A stretch of DNA of 64,000 bases, taken from contig OY968767.1 of NCBI GenBank assembly GCA_963695375.1, forward strand, positions 558,001 through 622,000, read 5' to 3'. The notes beneath the pieces are model-generated. The model was given only the letters and a program-made list of their open reading frames with translations. It was not told where the DNA came from and searched no databases. The stretch is from JACCVL01 sp963695375 (GTDB lineage Bacteria; Actinomycetota; Actinomycetes; Propionibacteriales; Nocardioidaceae). Below, piece after piece: positions 25,837 to 34,822 of the stretch (its first letter is position 1; each line of letters opens with the position of its first letter). The translations under genes and the position numbers were made by a program.

Positions 25837-26748
25837 TCAGCCGGCGAGCACCTGGTCGAGCTGGTCCCTGACCCGGTCGACGTCCTCGCGGTACTTCACC
25901 ACCGCGCCGAGCGTCGCGGCCGCACCCGCCAGGTCGAGCCCGTCGCGGCCCAGGGTGTGCAGCGCGCGGACCCAGTCCAGCGTCTCCGCCACCCCCGGCG
26001 GTTTCAACAGGTCCGCCCCGTCCCGCAGCCGGTGGACGGCGGTGGTCACCTGCTCGGCGAGCGCGGCCGACACCTCCGGCATCCGGGTGCGGACGATGTC
26101 GATCTCGCGGGCCAGGCCGGGGTGCTCGATCCAGTGGTACAGGCAGCGACGCTTCAGCGCGTCGTGCAGCTCGCGGGTGCGGTTGGAGGTGAGCACGACC
26201 ACCGGCGGCGGGTCCGCGGTGATCGTGCCGAGCTCGGGGATCGACACCTGGTAGGTCGACAGCACCTCGAGCAGGAACGCCTCGAACTCGTCGTCGGCGC
26301 GGTCCACCTCGTCGACGAGCAGCACCGCGGGGCTGCGCCGCAGCGCCCGGAGCACCGGCCGGTCGACCAGGAAGCGCTCGTCGAACAACGACTCCTCGAC
26401 CGCCTGCGCATCCAGCTCCACGCCGACCTCGCGGGTGGCCTCGACCGTGCGCAGGTGCAGGATCTGCCGGGGGAAGTCCCAGTCGTACAGCGCCTGGCTG
26501 ACGTCGATGCCCTCGTAGCACTGCAACCGCACCAGTGGGACGGCCAGCAGCCCGGCCAGCGCCTCGGCCAGGGCGGTCTTGCCGGTGCCGGGCTCGCCCT
26601 CGAGCAGCAGCGGGCGGCGCATCTGCAGGGCCAGCCAGGTGACGGTGGCCAGCCCTTCGTCGGCCAGGTAGCCGGTGCCGCCGAGGCCGGAGGTCAGCGC
26701 CTCGACGGTGGTCAGGGAGGAGGCCGGCACCCGACCAGCATCGCCCAT
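25837..26748 (-). CDS. coxD: MoxR-family AAA ATPase (CoxD-like)
   Basis: A 303-residue AAA+ ATPase with Walker A LEGEPGTGKTALAEAL, Walker B VLLVDEVDRADDEFEAFLLE, sensor-1 VVLTSNRTREL and the arginine-rich LKRRCLYHWIEHP. MoxR ATPases act with VWA partners; next to CoxE and XdhC this one should be the CoxD-type chaperone for the molybdenum hydroxylase. ATG 26748 fits the start of the conserved domain. It is convergent with the HNH gene. Confidence 0.92.
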   Translation of the reverse strand: MGDAGRVPASSLTTVEALTSGLGGTGYLADEGLATVTWLALQMRRPLLLEGEPGTGKTALAEALAGLLAVPLVRLQCYEGIDVSQALYDWDFPRQILHLRTVEATREVGVELDAQAVEESLFDERFLVDRPVLRALRRSPAVLLVDEVDRADDEFEAFLLEVLSTYQVSIPELGTITADPPPVVVLTSNRTRELHDALKRRCLYHWIEHPGLAREIDIVRTRMPEVSAALAEQVTTAVHRLRDGADLLKPPGVAETLDWVRALHTLGRDGLDLAGAAATLGAVVKYREDVDRVRDQLDQVLAG

Positions 26749-26759
26749 CCGGCCGCCGA

Positions 26760-27350
26760 TCACGAACGGTCCGGGGACCGCCCCGGCGCCCAGGGCCGGT
26801 CCACGTCCGCGCCGGAGGCGAGGTCCCCGCACTCGACCAGCTCGACCGCCCGGTCCGCCAGGTAGTCGCGCGCGCCCCGGTCGCCGGCCAGTGAGTCCAT
26901 GAGCGCGGGCCAGTGGTCCCGCCCGAGCAGCACCGGGTGTCCCGGCACCCCGGCATACCCCGCCCGGGCCAGCACGTCACTGCCCGCCGCCACCGACGAC
27001 AGGCAGCGGGTGAGCACGTCAGTGCCCACGTCGGGCAGGTCGACGAGATGCACGAGCGCGGCGGTGGCCGCTGGCGCGCGCGTCGCCAGCTCGCGCAGTC
27101 CGACCCGGAGCGAGACGCCCATCCCCTCGGTCCAGTCAGCAGCCACGACGGTTGGCACCGACTCCTCGGCCAGAACGGCCGCCACCCGCTCGGCCTCGGC
27201 GCCCAGCACCACGAGCACCGGCGCGCAACCGGCCGCGAGCAGCCGGCGGACACCGCTCACGACCCACGGCACCCCGGTCCGGCCGGGCACCAGGGCCTTG
27301 GGCCGACCCATCCGCTGCCCGCCACCGGCGGCCAACAGCAGTCCGGCCAC
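26760..27350 (-). CDS. MocA/MobA-like NTP transferase (molybdenum cofactor cytidylyltransferase family)
   Basis: About 196 residues with the nucleotidyltransferase start AGLLLAAGGGQRMGRPKAL and VHLVDLPDVGTDVLT. The family transfers CMP or GMP to molybdopterin, fitting the nearby CoxL. The start is uncertain: GTG 27350 begins directly at the fold, GTG 27398 would add 16 residues encoded by a short direct repeat. It lies upstream of moxR by 11 bp. Confidence 0.85.
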   Translation of the reverse strand: MAGLLLAAGGGQRMGRPKALVPGRTGVPWVVSGVRRLLAAGCAPVLVVLGAEAERVAAVLAEESVPTVVAADWTEGMGVSLRVGLRELATRAPAATAALVHLVDLPDVGTDVLTRCLSSVAAGSDVLARAGYAGVPGHPVLLGRDHWPALMDSLAGDRGARDYLADRAVELVECGDLASGADVDRPWAPGRSPDRS

Positions 27351-27364
27351 CGGCCGGTCACCGG

Positions 27365-27400
27365 GCGGGTCACGGAGCGGGTCACGGGAGCGGGTCACGG
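27365..27400 (+). repeat. Short direct repeat at the MocA-like gene start
   Basis: Three copies of GCGGGTCACGG at 27365-27375, 27377-27387 and 27390-27400. They overlap the candidate translation start region of the MocA-like gene, so the true N-terminus is hard to place. Confidence 0.7.
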
Positions 27401-27540
27401 AGCGGGTGCACGAGCACCGAGCCTGCCCGAGTCGGCGACCGGCCGCGCACGGGGGCCGCGACCGGGCGTGCCGGGCCGAGCGGATCGGCGACGCGCCGCG
27501 ACGGGTGCCCGGCGAGCAGCGCCGCAGCGTGTAGACAAGG

Positions 27541-27577
27541 ACGAGGCCCCTCCATGTATGAGATGGAGGGGCCTCGT
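27541..27577 (-). terminator. Strong hairpin, terminator-like
   Basis: Perfect 15-bp stem (27541-27555 with 27563-27577) and 7-nt loop; stem sequence ACGAGGCCCCTCCAT. On the minus strand it is followed by CCTTGTCT, a modest T-rich tail. It stands about 190 bp upstream of the MocA-like start, so it may end a short RNA or act as an attenuator. Confidence 0.65.
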
Positions 27578-27880
27578 GATTCGCGAGTGCCGCCACGTCG
27601 GGCTGCCGGCAAGCCGACCGCCCGAGTGGCCGGGGGATGACGCCCCCGCGAGAACCCGCCCATCCGGTCACCGAGGTGACCGGGATGCAAGCTCCCGCCG
27701 CACCGCCCGACCGAGTCCTCCGGACCCGACGCCTCGTCATCGGCGCCGCCGCACGGGTTGCCCCGTGCGGTGTGGCCCGTCGGTGTCCCGACCGGTCCGC
27801 CGTCGATCCGAGAAAGGTCCGCCGCCGGGTCTCCCCGACTGCTTCGCCGCCTCGTCTCGCTGGCGTGAGAGGGACTGTAG
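27541..27880 (-). ncRNA. Candidate structured RNA or leader upstream of the MocA-like gene
   Basis: No protein is supported in 27400-28230. On the minus strand the stretch forms successive hairpins: 27749-27770 (9-bp stem, GCAA tetraloop), 27661-27687 (11 pairs with one bulge), 27631-27648 (6 bp), 27592-27630 (GCCAC..CGGGC with GCCCG.GTGGC) and the terminal 15-bp stem 27541-27577. A possible promoter is TTGTGC (27904-27899) and TACAGT (27879-27874) with a 19-bp spacer. No match to RNase P RNA, tmRNA or SRP RNA was recognised. Confidence 0.4.
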
Positions 27881-27904
27881 CGGCCCGGATCCGGCTCAGC
27901 ACAA

Positions 27905-28150
27905 GGGGTTTCGCGATCTCGTCGCCACTCGCCGGTCGGAGACGCCGCCCATCCTGGGGACGGCGATGTGGACATCCTGTGGACGGCCGCACCGTGCTGG
28001 TGTCGTCGGCCACCGCGAGCGCGACAAACCGGCCGGATCGGCTGTCCCGGGCTGTGGACGGCGGAGGTGCACACCCTGTGGACGATGCCGGAATCCTCCG
28101 GTCCGGCCGTCTCAGCATCTGGACGCCCGGGCCTGCCCTGCGACGAAGCG
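27905..28150. other. Gene-free stretch with four TGTGGAC motifs
   Basis: No gene is seen. TGTGGAC occurs at 27967, 27978, 28053 and 28077, all in the same orientation. This resembles a degenerate DnaA box, but no oriC-type genes are near. Confidence 0.35.
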
Positions 28151-28189
28151 CCGGTGGGGCGGGCTCCGCACGGGAGCCCGCCCCACCGG
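28151..28189 (-). terminator. groEL terminator hairpin
   Basis: Perfect 17-bp stem (28151-28167 with 28173-28189) and a 5-nt loop, 45 bp after the groEL stop. There is no U tail, as is common in high-GC actinobacteria. Confidence 0.85.
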
Positions 28190-28233
28190 CGGCATGGTGC
28201 TGCGCTGAGCTGTCGTCCTGGGTCAGGCGGACC

Positions 28234-29859
<1,626 letters not shown>

Positions 29860-29977
29860 GTGTCCGCGAGTCCTCACGCGTAGACGGTCGGTCGGACCGG
29901 CTCGACGCCCGCGACGGACGGACGCACCCCGCCCGGTCACATCCCGGTCGGCGTACGGCCTCGTCAGGCCGATCTCG

Positions 29978-30004
29978 TTGTCACTCTCCTCTCGAGAGTG
30001 CCAG
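29978..30004 (-). promoter_or_regulatory. CIRCE-like operator, second copy
   Basis: TTGTCACTC-N9-GAGTGCCAG keeps the 9-nt spacer and matches 7 of 9 bases in each arm of the CIRCE consensus. It lies 119 bp upstream of the groEL start. Confidence 0.7.
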
Positions 30005-30012
30005 CGTCAGGT

Positions 30013-30039
30013 TTAGCACTCTGACCCGGTGAGTGCAAG
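30013..30039 (-). promoter_or_regulatory. CIRCE operator (HrcA site) upstream of groEL
   Basis: TTAGCACTC-N9-GAGTGCAAG: the left arm is a perfect CIRCE half-site and the right arm differs at two positions. HrcA would bind here and repress groEL. Confidence 0.9.
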
Positions 30040-30165
30040 CCCGGCATTCCGGCCCCGGACCGGCTCCGGAATGGGTACGGTCGTCCCGCTGCTCCGCGGG
30101 GGGCCGTGGTCGCCGGCTCCCGTCCCCGGGGCCGCCGTTCGGACCAGCGAGGGAGGCTCCACCCG

Positions 30166-31248
30166 ATGCGACAGCGACCAGACCGCTTCGGTCACGTCAT
30201 GCCACCGGACCGTGGAGTCACCGATGCCGGCGCGGTTGCCGAGGTGACCAACCGGCGGGGTCCGGTCCGGCTGTACTCCCCGCGCCCCCACGTCCAGGCG
30301 GCGCTCACCCTCGCGCTGGGGGAGGAGCGGCTCGCCGGCCGGGTCCCGTCCCACGAGCTGCTCGACCTGCTGGAGCAGGTGCTGCCCGCGATGTCGGCCG
30401 CGGAGGCCAGCGAGGTGATGGTCGTCCACGACAGCGACGGCCCGATCTGGATCGAGACCGCGGTCGCGGCCCGGCACCGGCTGGAGACCGCCTGGCTGCC
30501 GCCGTTGCTGGCGGGTCAGCAGATGGACACCTGGTTCCAGCCGATCGTGGACCTCCAGAGCATCCGGGTGATCGGCCGCGAGGCGCTGGTGCGGGCGACG
30601 GTGGACGGGACGCTGCACTCCGGGCGCGACATCGTGGAGGCGGCGGCGGCGCACGGCCTGCTCTTCGCACTCGACCAGCGGGCGCGCACGGACGCGATCC
30701 GGCACGCCGCGCCGGTGCTGAAGTCCCCCGAGATGCTCTTCCTGAACATCTCCCCGAGCGCCGTCGACGAGCCCGAGCTCTGCATGGCGCCGACCTGGAC
30801 CGCGGCCCGAGAGTGCGGCCTGGACATCGAGCGGTTGTGCTTCGAGCTGCTGTCCACCGACACCTGCCCGGACCGGGAGCTGCTCCGGCGGCTGCGCGCG
30901 CACTGCCGGGACATGGGCGCGCAGGTGGCGCTCGACGGCCTGGGAGCCGGCTGGGCCAGCATGCACTCGCTCCGCGAACTGCGGCCCGACCTGGTCAAGC
31001 TCGACCGGGCGCTCCTGCTCGGCCTGTCCTTCGACGCCTCCCGGCAGCGCCTGGTGAGCGCGCTGGTCGACTACGCCCACGAGCTGGGCGTCCGGGTGGT
31101 GGCGCAGGGAGTCGAGGACGAGGACGACCTGTTCACGATCGCCTCGCTCGGGGTGGACTGCGCCCAGGGATACCTGCTCGGCACCCCGACCGCCTGGATG
31201 GACAGCCTCGCGATGGCGGCACAGGAGACGCTGCACCGGCTGCGCTGA
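30166..31248 (+). CDS. Degenerate EAL-domain protein
   Basis: A 360-residue protein with an EAL domain over about 120-355. The EALVR motif (Glu139), FLNISPSA (Asn), CFELL (Glu) and DLVKLDRALL (Lys) remain. The DDFGTG metal loop reads DGLGAG and AEGVE reads AQGVE, so key acidic residues are lost. It is probably a poor or inactive c-di-GMP phosphodiesterase, perhaps a binding protein. The N-terminal ~115 residues are unrecognised. ATG 30166 has GGGAGG nine bases upstream. It is divergent from groEL. Confidence 0.87.
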   Translation: MRQRPDRFGHVMPPDRGVTDAGAVAEVTNRRGPVRLYSPRPHVQAALTLALGEERLAGRVPSHELLDLLEQVLPAMSAAEASEVMVVHDSDGPIWIETAVAARHRLETAWLPPLLAGQQMDTWFQPIVDLQSIRVIGREALVRATVDGTLHSGRDIVEAAAAHGLLFALDQRARTDAIRHAAPVLKSPEMLFLNISPSAVDEPELCMAPTWTAARECGLDIERLCFELLSTDTCPDRELLRRLRAHCRDMGAQVALDGLGAGWASMHSLRELRPDLVKLDRALLLGLSFDASRQRLVSALVDYAHELGVRVVAQGVEDEDDLFTIASLGVDCAQGYLLGTPTAWMDSLAMAAQETLHRLR

Positions 31249-31283
31249 GCTCGGCCCGGGCGTGCCCCCCGGCTCGACCCGGC

Positions 31284-32588
31284 TCAGGCCAGCCCGGCCG
31301 CCTCGAAGGCGTCGTACGAGGCCGGGATGGTCGCCGTCGGCCCGACCCGGTCCCCCACCGCATCGAGGGTCTTGAGCCCGTCGCCGGTGTTCAGCAGGAC
31401 GGTCTCGGCGTCGGGGTCGATCCGCCCGGCCGCGAGCAGCTTGCGCAGCGTCGCCACGGTGACGCCGCCGGCGGTCTCGGCGAAGATCCCCTCCGTGCGC
31501 GCCAGCAGCGCGATCCCGGCCCGGATCTCCTCGTCCTCCACCGCCTCGACGGCCCCACCGGTCCGCCGGACGCTGTCCAGCGCGTACGGCCCGTCGGCGG
31601 GGTTGCCGATCGCCAGCGACTTGGCGATCGTGTCCGGGCGCACCGGGCGGACCACGTCGTGGCCGGCCCGGAAGGCCGTCGCCACCGGCGCGCAGCCCTC
31701 CGCCTGCGCGCCGAACAGCGCGTACGGGGTGGGCTCGACCAGGGCGCGGTCGGCCAGCTCGCGGAGCCCCTTGTCGACCTTGGTGAGCTGTGACCCGGAC
31801 GCCACCGGCACCACCACCTGTCGCGGCACCCGCCAGCCCAGCTGTTCGGCGATCTCGAAGGCCAGGGTCTTGGATCCCTCGGCGTAGTAGGGCCGGACGT
31901 TGACGTTGACGAAGGCCCAGTCCTCCTGCTCAGCGGCGATCTGGGTCGCCAACCGGTTCACGTCGTCGTAGGTCCCGTCGACCGCGACCAGCGTGCCGCC
32001 GTAGACGGCCGTGGTGAGGACCTTCGCCCGCTCCAGGTCGCGCGGGATCAGCACCACGCTGCGGATCCCGGCACGGGCCGCGGCGGCGGCCACCGCGTTC
32101 GCGAGGTTGCCCGTGGAGGGGCACGCCAGCACGGTGAAGCCGAGCTCGCGAGCGGCGGTCAGCGCGACCGCCACCACCCGGTCCTTGAACGAGTGGGTCG
32201 GGTTGCCCGAGTCGTCCTTGACCCACAGCCGGCGCATCCCGAGCTCGCGGCCGAGGTGGTGCGCCCGCACCAGTCGGGTGAGACCGGGGTCGGTGCCGGG
32301 CAGGGTCGCGACGTCTCCCGGCACCGGAAGCAGCTGGTGGTAGCGCCACAGGTTCAGCGGGCCGGCCTCGATCTGCTCCCGGGTCACCCGCGCATCCGGG
32401 TCGTAGCCGACCTCCAGGGGGCCGAAACACTCGGGGCAGGCGTACTCGGCGCCGAGCGGGCGGGACGCTCCACAAGCGCGGCAGGTCAGCTCGACCGCGT
32501 TCCCGAACGCGCCGGCCCGCACCCGGTGGTCCGGTGGAGCGAGCGTGGGCGTGCGAGGGGCGGGCGGGTCGGCGGTGAGGGTGCGCAC
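31284..32588 (-). CDS. thrC: Threonine synthase
   Basis: A 434-residue PLP enzyme converting O-phosphohomoserine to threonine. An N-terminal zinc-ribbon-like CRACG...CPECF precedes the fold-type II domain with NPTHSFKDRV (Schiff-base Lys), CPSTGNLANAVAAAAARAG and LNTGDGLKTLDAV. GTG 32588 is preferred because AAGGAG lies 4 nt ahead, while the in-frame ATG at 32603 sits inside the riboswitch P1 stem. A SAM-I riboswitch occupies the leader. Confidence 0.95.
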   Translation of the reverse strand: MRTLTADPPAPRTPTLAPPDHRVRAGAFGNAVELTCRACGASRPLGAEYACPECFGPLEVGYDPDARVTREQIEAGPLNLWRYHQLLPVPGDVATLPGTDPGLTRLVRAHHLGRELGMRRLWVKDDSGNPTHSFKDRVVAVALTAARELGFTVLACPSTGNLANAVAAAAARAGIRSVVLIPRDLERAKVLTTAVYGGTLVAVDGTYDDVNRLATQIAAEQEDWAFVNVNVRPYYAEGSKTLAFEIAEQLGWRVPRQVVVPVASGSQLTKVDKGLRELADRALVEPTPYALFGAQAEGCAPVATAFRAGHDVVRPVRPDTIAKSLAIGNPADGPYALDSVRRTGGAVEAVEDEEIRAGIALLARTEGIFAETAGGVTVATLRKLLAAGRIDPDAETVLLNTGDGLKTLDAVGDRVGPTATIPASYDAFEAAGLA

Positions 32589-32598
32589 GAGGCTCCTT

Positions 32599-32740
32599 CT
32601 CATCTTCCCCGCGTCGACGTTCGCCGCGGGACGGAGTTGGCACCGTGGCAGCGACTCTGACCCCGGACCTGCCGGGCGTGCAGCGCGCTGTGCGGTTGCC
32701 GGGGCTTCGTCGGGCCGGTCCCTCTGCCCCTCTGGATGAG
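32599..32740 (-). promoter_or_regulatory. SAM-I (S-box) riboswitch ahead of threonine synthase
   Basis: On the minus strand P1 pairs CTCATC (32740-32735) with GATGAG (32604-32599). Between them are the S-box blocks GAGGGACCGGCCCGACGAAG, CCCCGGCAACC and CGGTGCCAACTCC in the right order. The ribosome-binding AAGGAG follows P1 immediately (32598-32593), so ligand-stabilised P1 likely limits access to it: translational control by S-adenosylmethionine. Confidence 0.95.
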
Positions 32741-32852
32741 CTCGCACCACCGTACGGGGCAGCCTGGCGGCACCACGCCGTTCGTCCGCAGAATGGGACG
32801 GCGTCTCACCTGTCGGTCAGGCCGCCGTCATCCGGCCGCCCACCGGTCGTCC

Positions 32853-33719
32853 TCACCCGCGGTCGGTCGCCGGGTCGGCCGCCTCGTCGAGGGTGTCAGC
32901 CAGCGCGTCGAGCCAGCCCACCAGGGCCGCCGGGGACTCCAGCAGCAGGTCGGCGCGGTCGTCCAGGTCGGTCCGCTCGGCAGCATCCGCCGACTGCACG
33001 CAGACCAACAGGCCGGCTCCCCCGATGCCGCGCAACCGGTCCACGGCGTCGAAGGCGGCGAGGTCGCCGAGGTCGTCCCCCACGTAGACGACGGTGTCGA
33101 TCGCGGTCCCCTCCAACAGCTGCTCGACCGCCGCTCCCTTGTCCATCCCGGGGGCACGGAGCTCGAGCACCAGCTTGCCCGGCTCCACCACCAGGTCGTG
33201 TCGGGCCGCCAGGTCGTGCACCGGGGTGCGGAGTCGGTCCAGCGCCCGGTCCGGGTCGGGCAGCCGCCGCAGGTGCAGCGCCAGCGCGCGACCCTTGTCC
33301 TCGACGTGCACCTCGGACAGGTCGTGCCGGGCGAGCAGGTCGGGGAGCGCCCGTCGCGCAGCCTCGACCCCCGGGTGCATCGCCGGTGCGGTCACCTCCC
33401 CGCTGCCCGCGTCCCACCGCTCCACGCCGTACTGGCCGAGGATGTGCAGGGCGTCCAGGCCCTCGGCGCCGGCGAGTCCACCGAGCCGCAGCGCCTCCTG
33501 CACCGGGCGGCCGGTCACCACGGCGACACCGGCCAACCGGCGGGCGAGCCGACCGAGCGCCGCCACCGAGCCGGGGGCGGCGTAGGCGGCCGCGGGGTCG
33601 TCCACGATGGGGGCGAGCGTGCCGTCGTAGTCGCTGGCAAGCAGCGTGCGGGCGGGCGTGGCCAGCAGCCGGTCGAGACCGGTCCGTCCTGCCGCCGTGC
33701 CGGGTTGGCGCACGCTCAT
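32853..33719 (-). CDS. otsB: Trehalose-6-phosphate phosphatase
   Basis: A 288-residue HAD-superfamily phosphatase. Motif I is LLASDYDGTLAP (Asp30/Asp32), motif II VVTGRP, and the later VYVGDDLGDLAAF supplies the metal-binding Asp pair. GMDKGAAVEQLL is the trehalose phosphatase signature. It completes trehalose synthesis with OtsA at 35962, which lies on the opposite strand three genes away. Confidence 0.95.
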   Translation of the reverse strand: MSVRQPGTAAGRTGLDRLLATPARTLLASDYDGTLAPIVDDPAAAYAAPGSVAALGRLARRLAGVAVVTGRPVQEALRLGGLAGAEGLDALHILGQYGVERWDAGSGEVTAPAMHPGVEAARRALPDLLARHDLSEVHVEDKGRALALHLRRLPDPDRALDRLRTPVHDLAARHDLVVEPGKLVLELRAPGMDKGAAVEQLLEGTAIDTVVYVGDDLGDLAAFDAVDRLRGIGGAGLLVCVQSADAAERTDLDDRADLLLESPAALVGWLDALADTLDEAADPATDRG

Positions 33720-33798
33720 GACCCAGACGGTACGACGCGCACCACCGGCTCCGCGCGACCGCGTCGATCCCGGCTGGGAACCCCCGGAGCGGAGCGGA

Positions 33799-34356
33799 TC
33801 AGCCGGTCCCCGTCAAGATCACGGTCAGCCCGTCGAAGCTCATCGGCGCGACCGCCGGCATGACCCGCTCGACGCCGAGGTCGTCGGCGAGCAACCGGGC
33901 CTGGCCCTCCATCCCGGCCGGCCGATAGACCGTGTCCGCCGGGATCTCGCCGTACCAGTTGTCGGTGGCGACGACCTGCCAGCCCATGTCCTGCAGGGTC
34001 GCCGTGGTCTCGCCGGCGAGGCCGGTGATGCCGGAGTTGTTGTAGACCTCGACGTAGGCGCTGCGCCGCTCGACCGGCTCCCGGTCGCGCTGCTCGTCCC
34101 GGGCCTGGTCGCCGTCGGCTGCGCCACCGCCCTGGCCCCGCCGGTCCTGGCCGGCGTGCTGCCCGTCGCCCTCGCCACCGGCAGCCTTCTGCGTGCCGCT
34201 CTGCGCCGCGGCCGGGTCCGCACCGTCGGCCGCCGTGACCTCGGGGTCGCGCTCGCCGGAGATGCCGAAGCCCACCAGGGCCAGCGCGACCGCCACGGCG
34301 CTGGCCGCGACCGCCCAGCTGGGCAGCACCAGCCCGCGCTCGTCTCGACGCGTCAT
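33799..34356 (-). CDS. Membrane-anchored LytR C-terminal domain protein
   Basis: A 185-residue protein: short cytoplasmic N-terminus, one membrane segment (LPSWAVAASAVAVALALVGF), a disordered Gly/Gln/Asp/Arg-rich linker, then a LytR_C domain (VEVYNNSGITGLAGETTATLQDMGW). Such domains are seen next to LytR-CpsA-Psr ligases but this one stands alone. ATG 34356 is preceded by GGAGCC. It lies 4 bp after the DUF3263 gene, so the two are one operon. Confidence 0.88.
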   Translation of the reverse strand: MTRRDERGLVLPSWAVAASAVAVALALVGFGISGERDPEVTAADGADPAAAQSGTQKAAGGEGDGQHAGQDRRGQGGGAADGDQARDEQRDREPVERRSAYVEVYNNSGITGLAGETTATLQDMGWQVVATDNWYGEIPADTVYRPAGMEGQARLLADDLGVERVMPAVAPMSFDGLTVILTGTG

Positions 34357-34360
34357 CGAC

Positions 34361-34660
34361 TCACGGCTCCATGCCCAGCCGCCGCGCCGACCGCGCCCGC
34401 TGTCGAGCCTGCCGGAGCCGGCGGAGCCGCTTGACCAGGAGCGGGTCATAGGCCAGCGCGGCCGGAGCGTCGATCAGGGCGTTCAGCACCTGGTAGTAGC
34501 GGGTGGCCGACATGCCGAACCGCTCCCGGACCGCCTGCTCCTTGGCGCCGGCGAACTGCCACCACTGCCGCTCGAAGGCCAGGATGGCGCGGTCGCGCTC
34601 GGACAGCTCGCCGGCAGCCTGGGCGGCGGAGCCGGAGGTCACCACATCGGCGGCGTCCAT
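34361..34660 (-). CDS. DUF3263 protein
   Basis: A 99-residue protein with the DUF3263 pattern LSERDRAILAFERQWWQFAG and FGMSATRYYQVLNALIDAPAAL, which resembles a helix-turn-helix region, and a basic tail. ATG 34660 is preferred, with GGGAG upstream; ATG 34726 would add 22 residues. The family is actinobacterial and uncharacterised; its fixed pairing with a LytR_C gene suggests an envelope-related role. Confidence 0.87.
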   Translation of the reverse strand: MDAADVVTSGSAAQAAGELSERDRAILAFERQWWQFAGAKEQAVRERFGMSATRYYQVLNALIDAPAALAYDPLLVKRLRRLRQARQRARSARRLGMEP

Positions 34661-34822
34661 GAAATGCGCTCCCGGGGTCGTGGTCGGGCCTGGCTCATCG
34701 TAGGCGACGAACCACAACGGTGTCATTCGCCCGCCCCGCGAGTCGTGCCCCGGGTCACCAGCCGGCGGTTCGGGTCCACCGCACCTCGTGCCGGGCGACC
34801 GCGGGTGCGGCAGAGTGCCACC

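Noticed and set aside
27541..27880. RNase P RNA, tmRNA or 4.5S RNA
   Set aside because: None of their conserved blocks (such as GAGGAAAGTCC or a tRNA-like 3' end) could be found.
27382..28074. A 230-residue minus-strand open frame in the mocA-groEL gap
   Set aside because: Its translation is Arg/Gly/Pro-rich without motifs, and the DNA forms a chain of hairpins better explained as RNA or intergenic structure.
27967..28085. Chromosome origin from the TGTGGAC cluster
   Set aside because: No dnaA, dnaN, gyr or AT-rich stretch is nearby.
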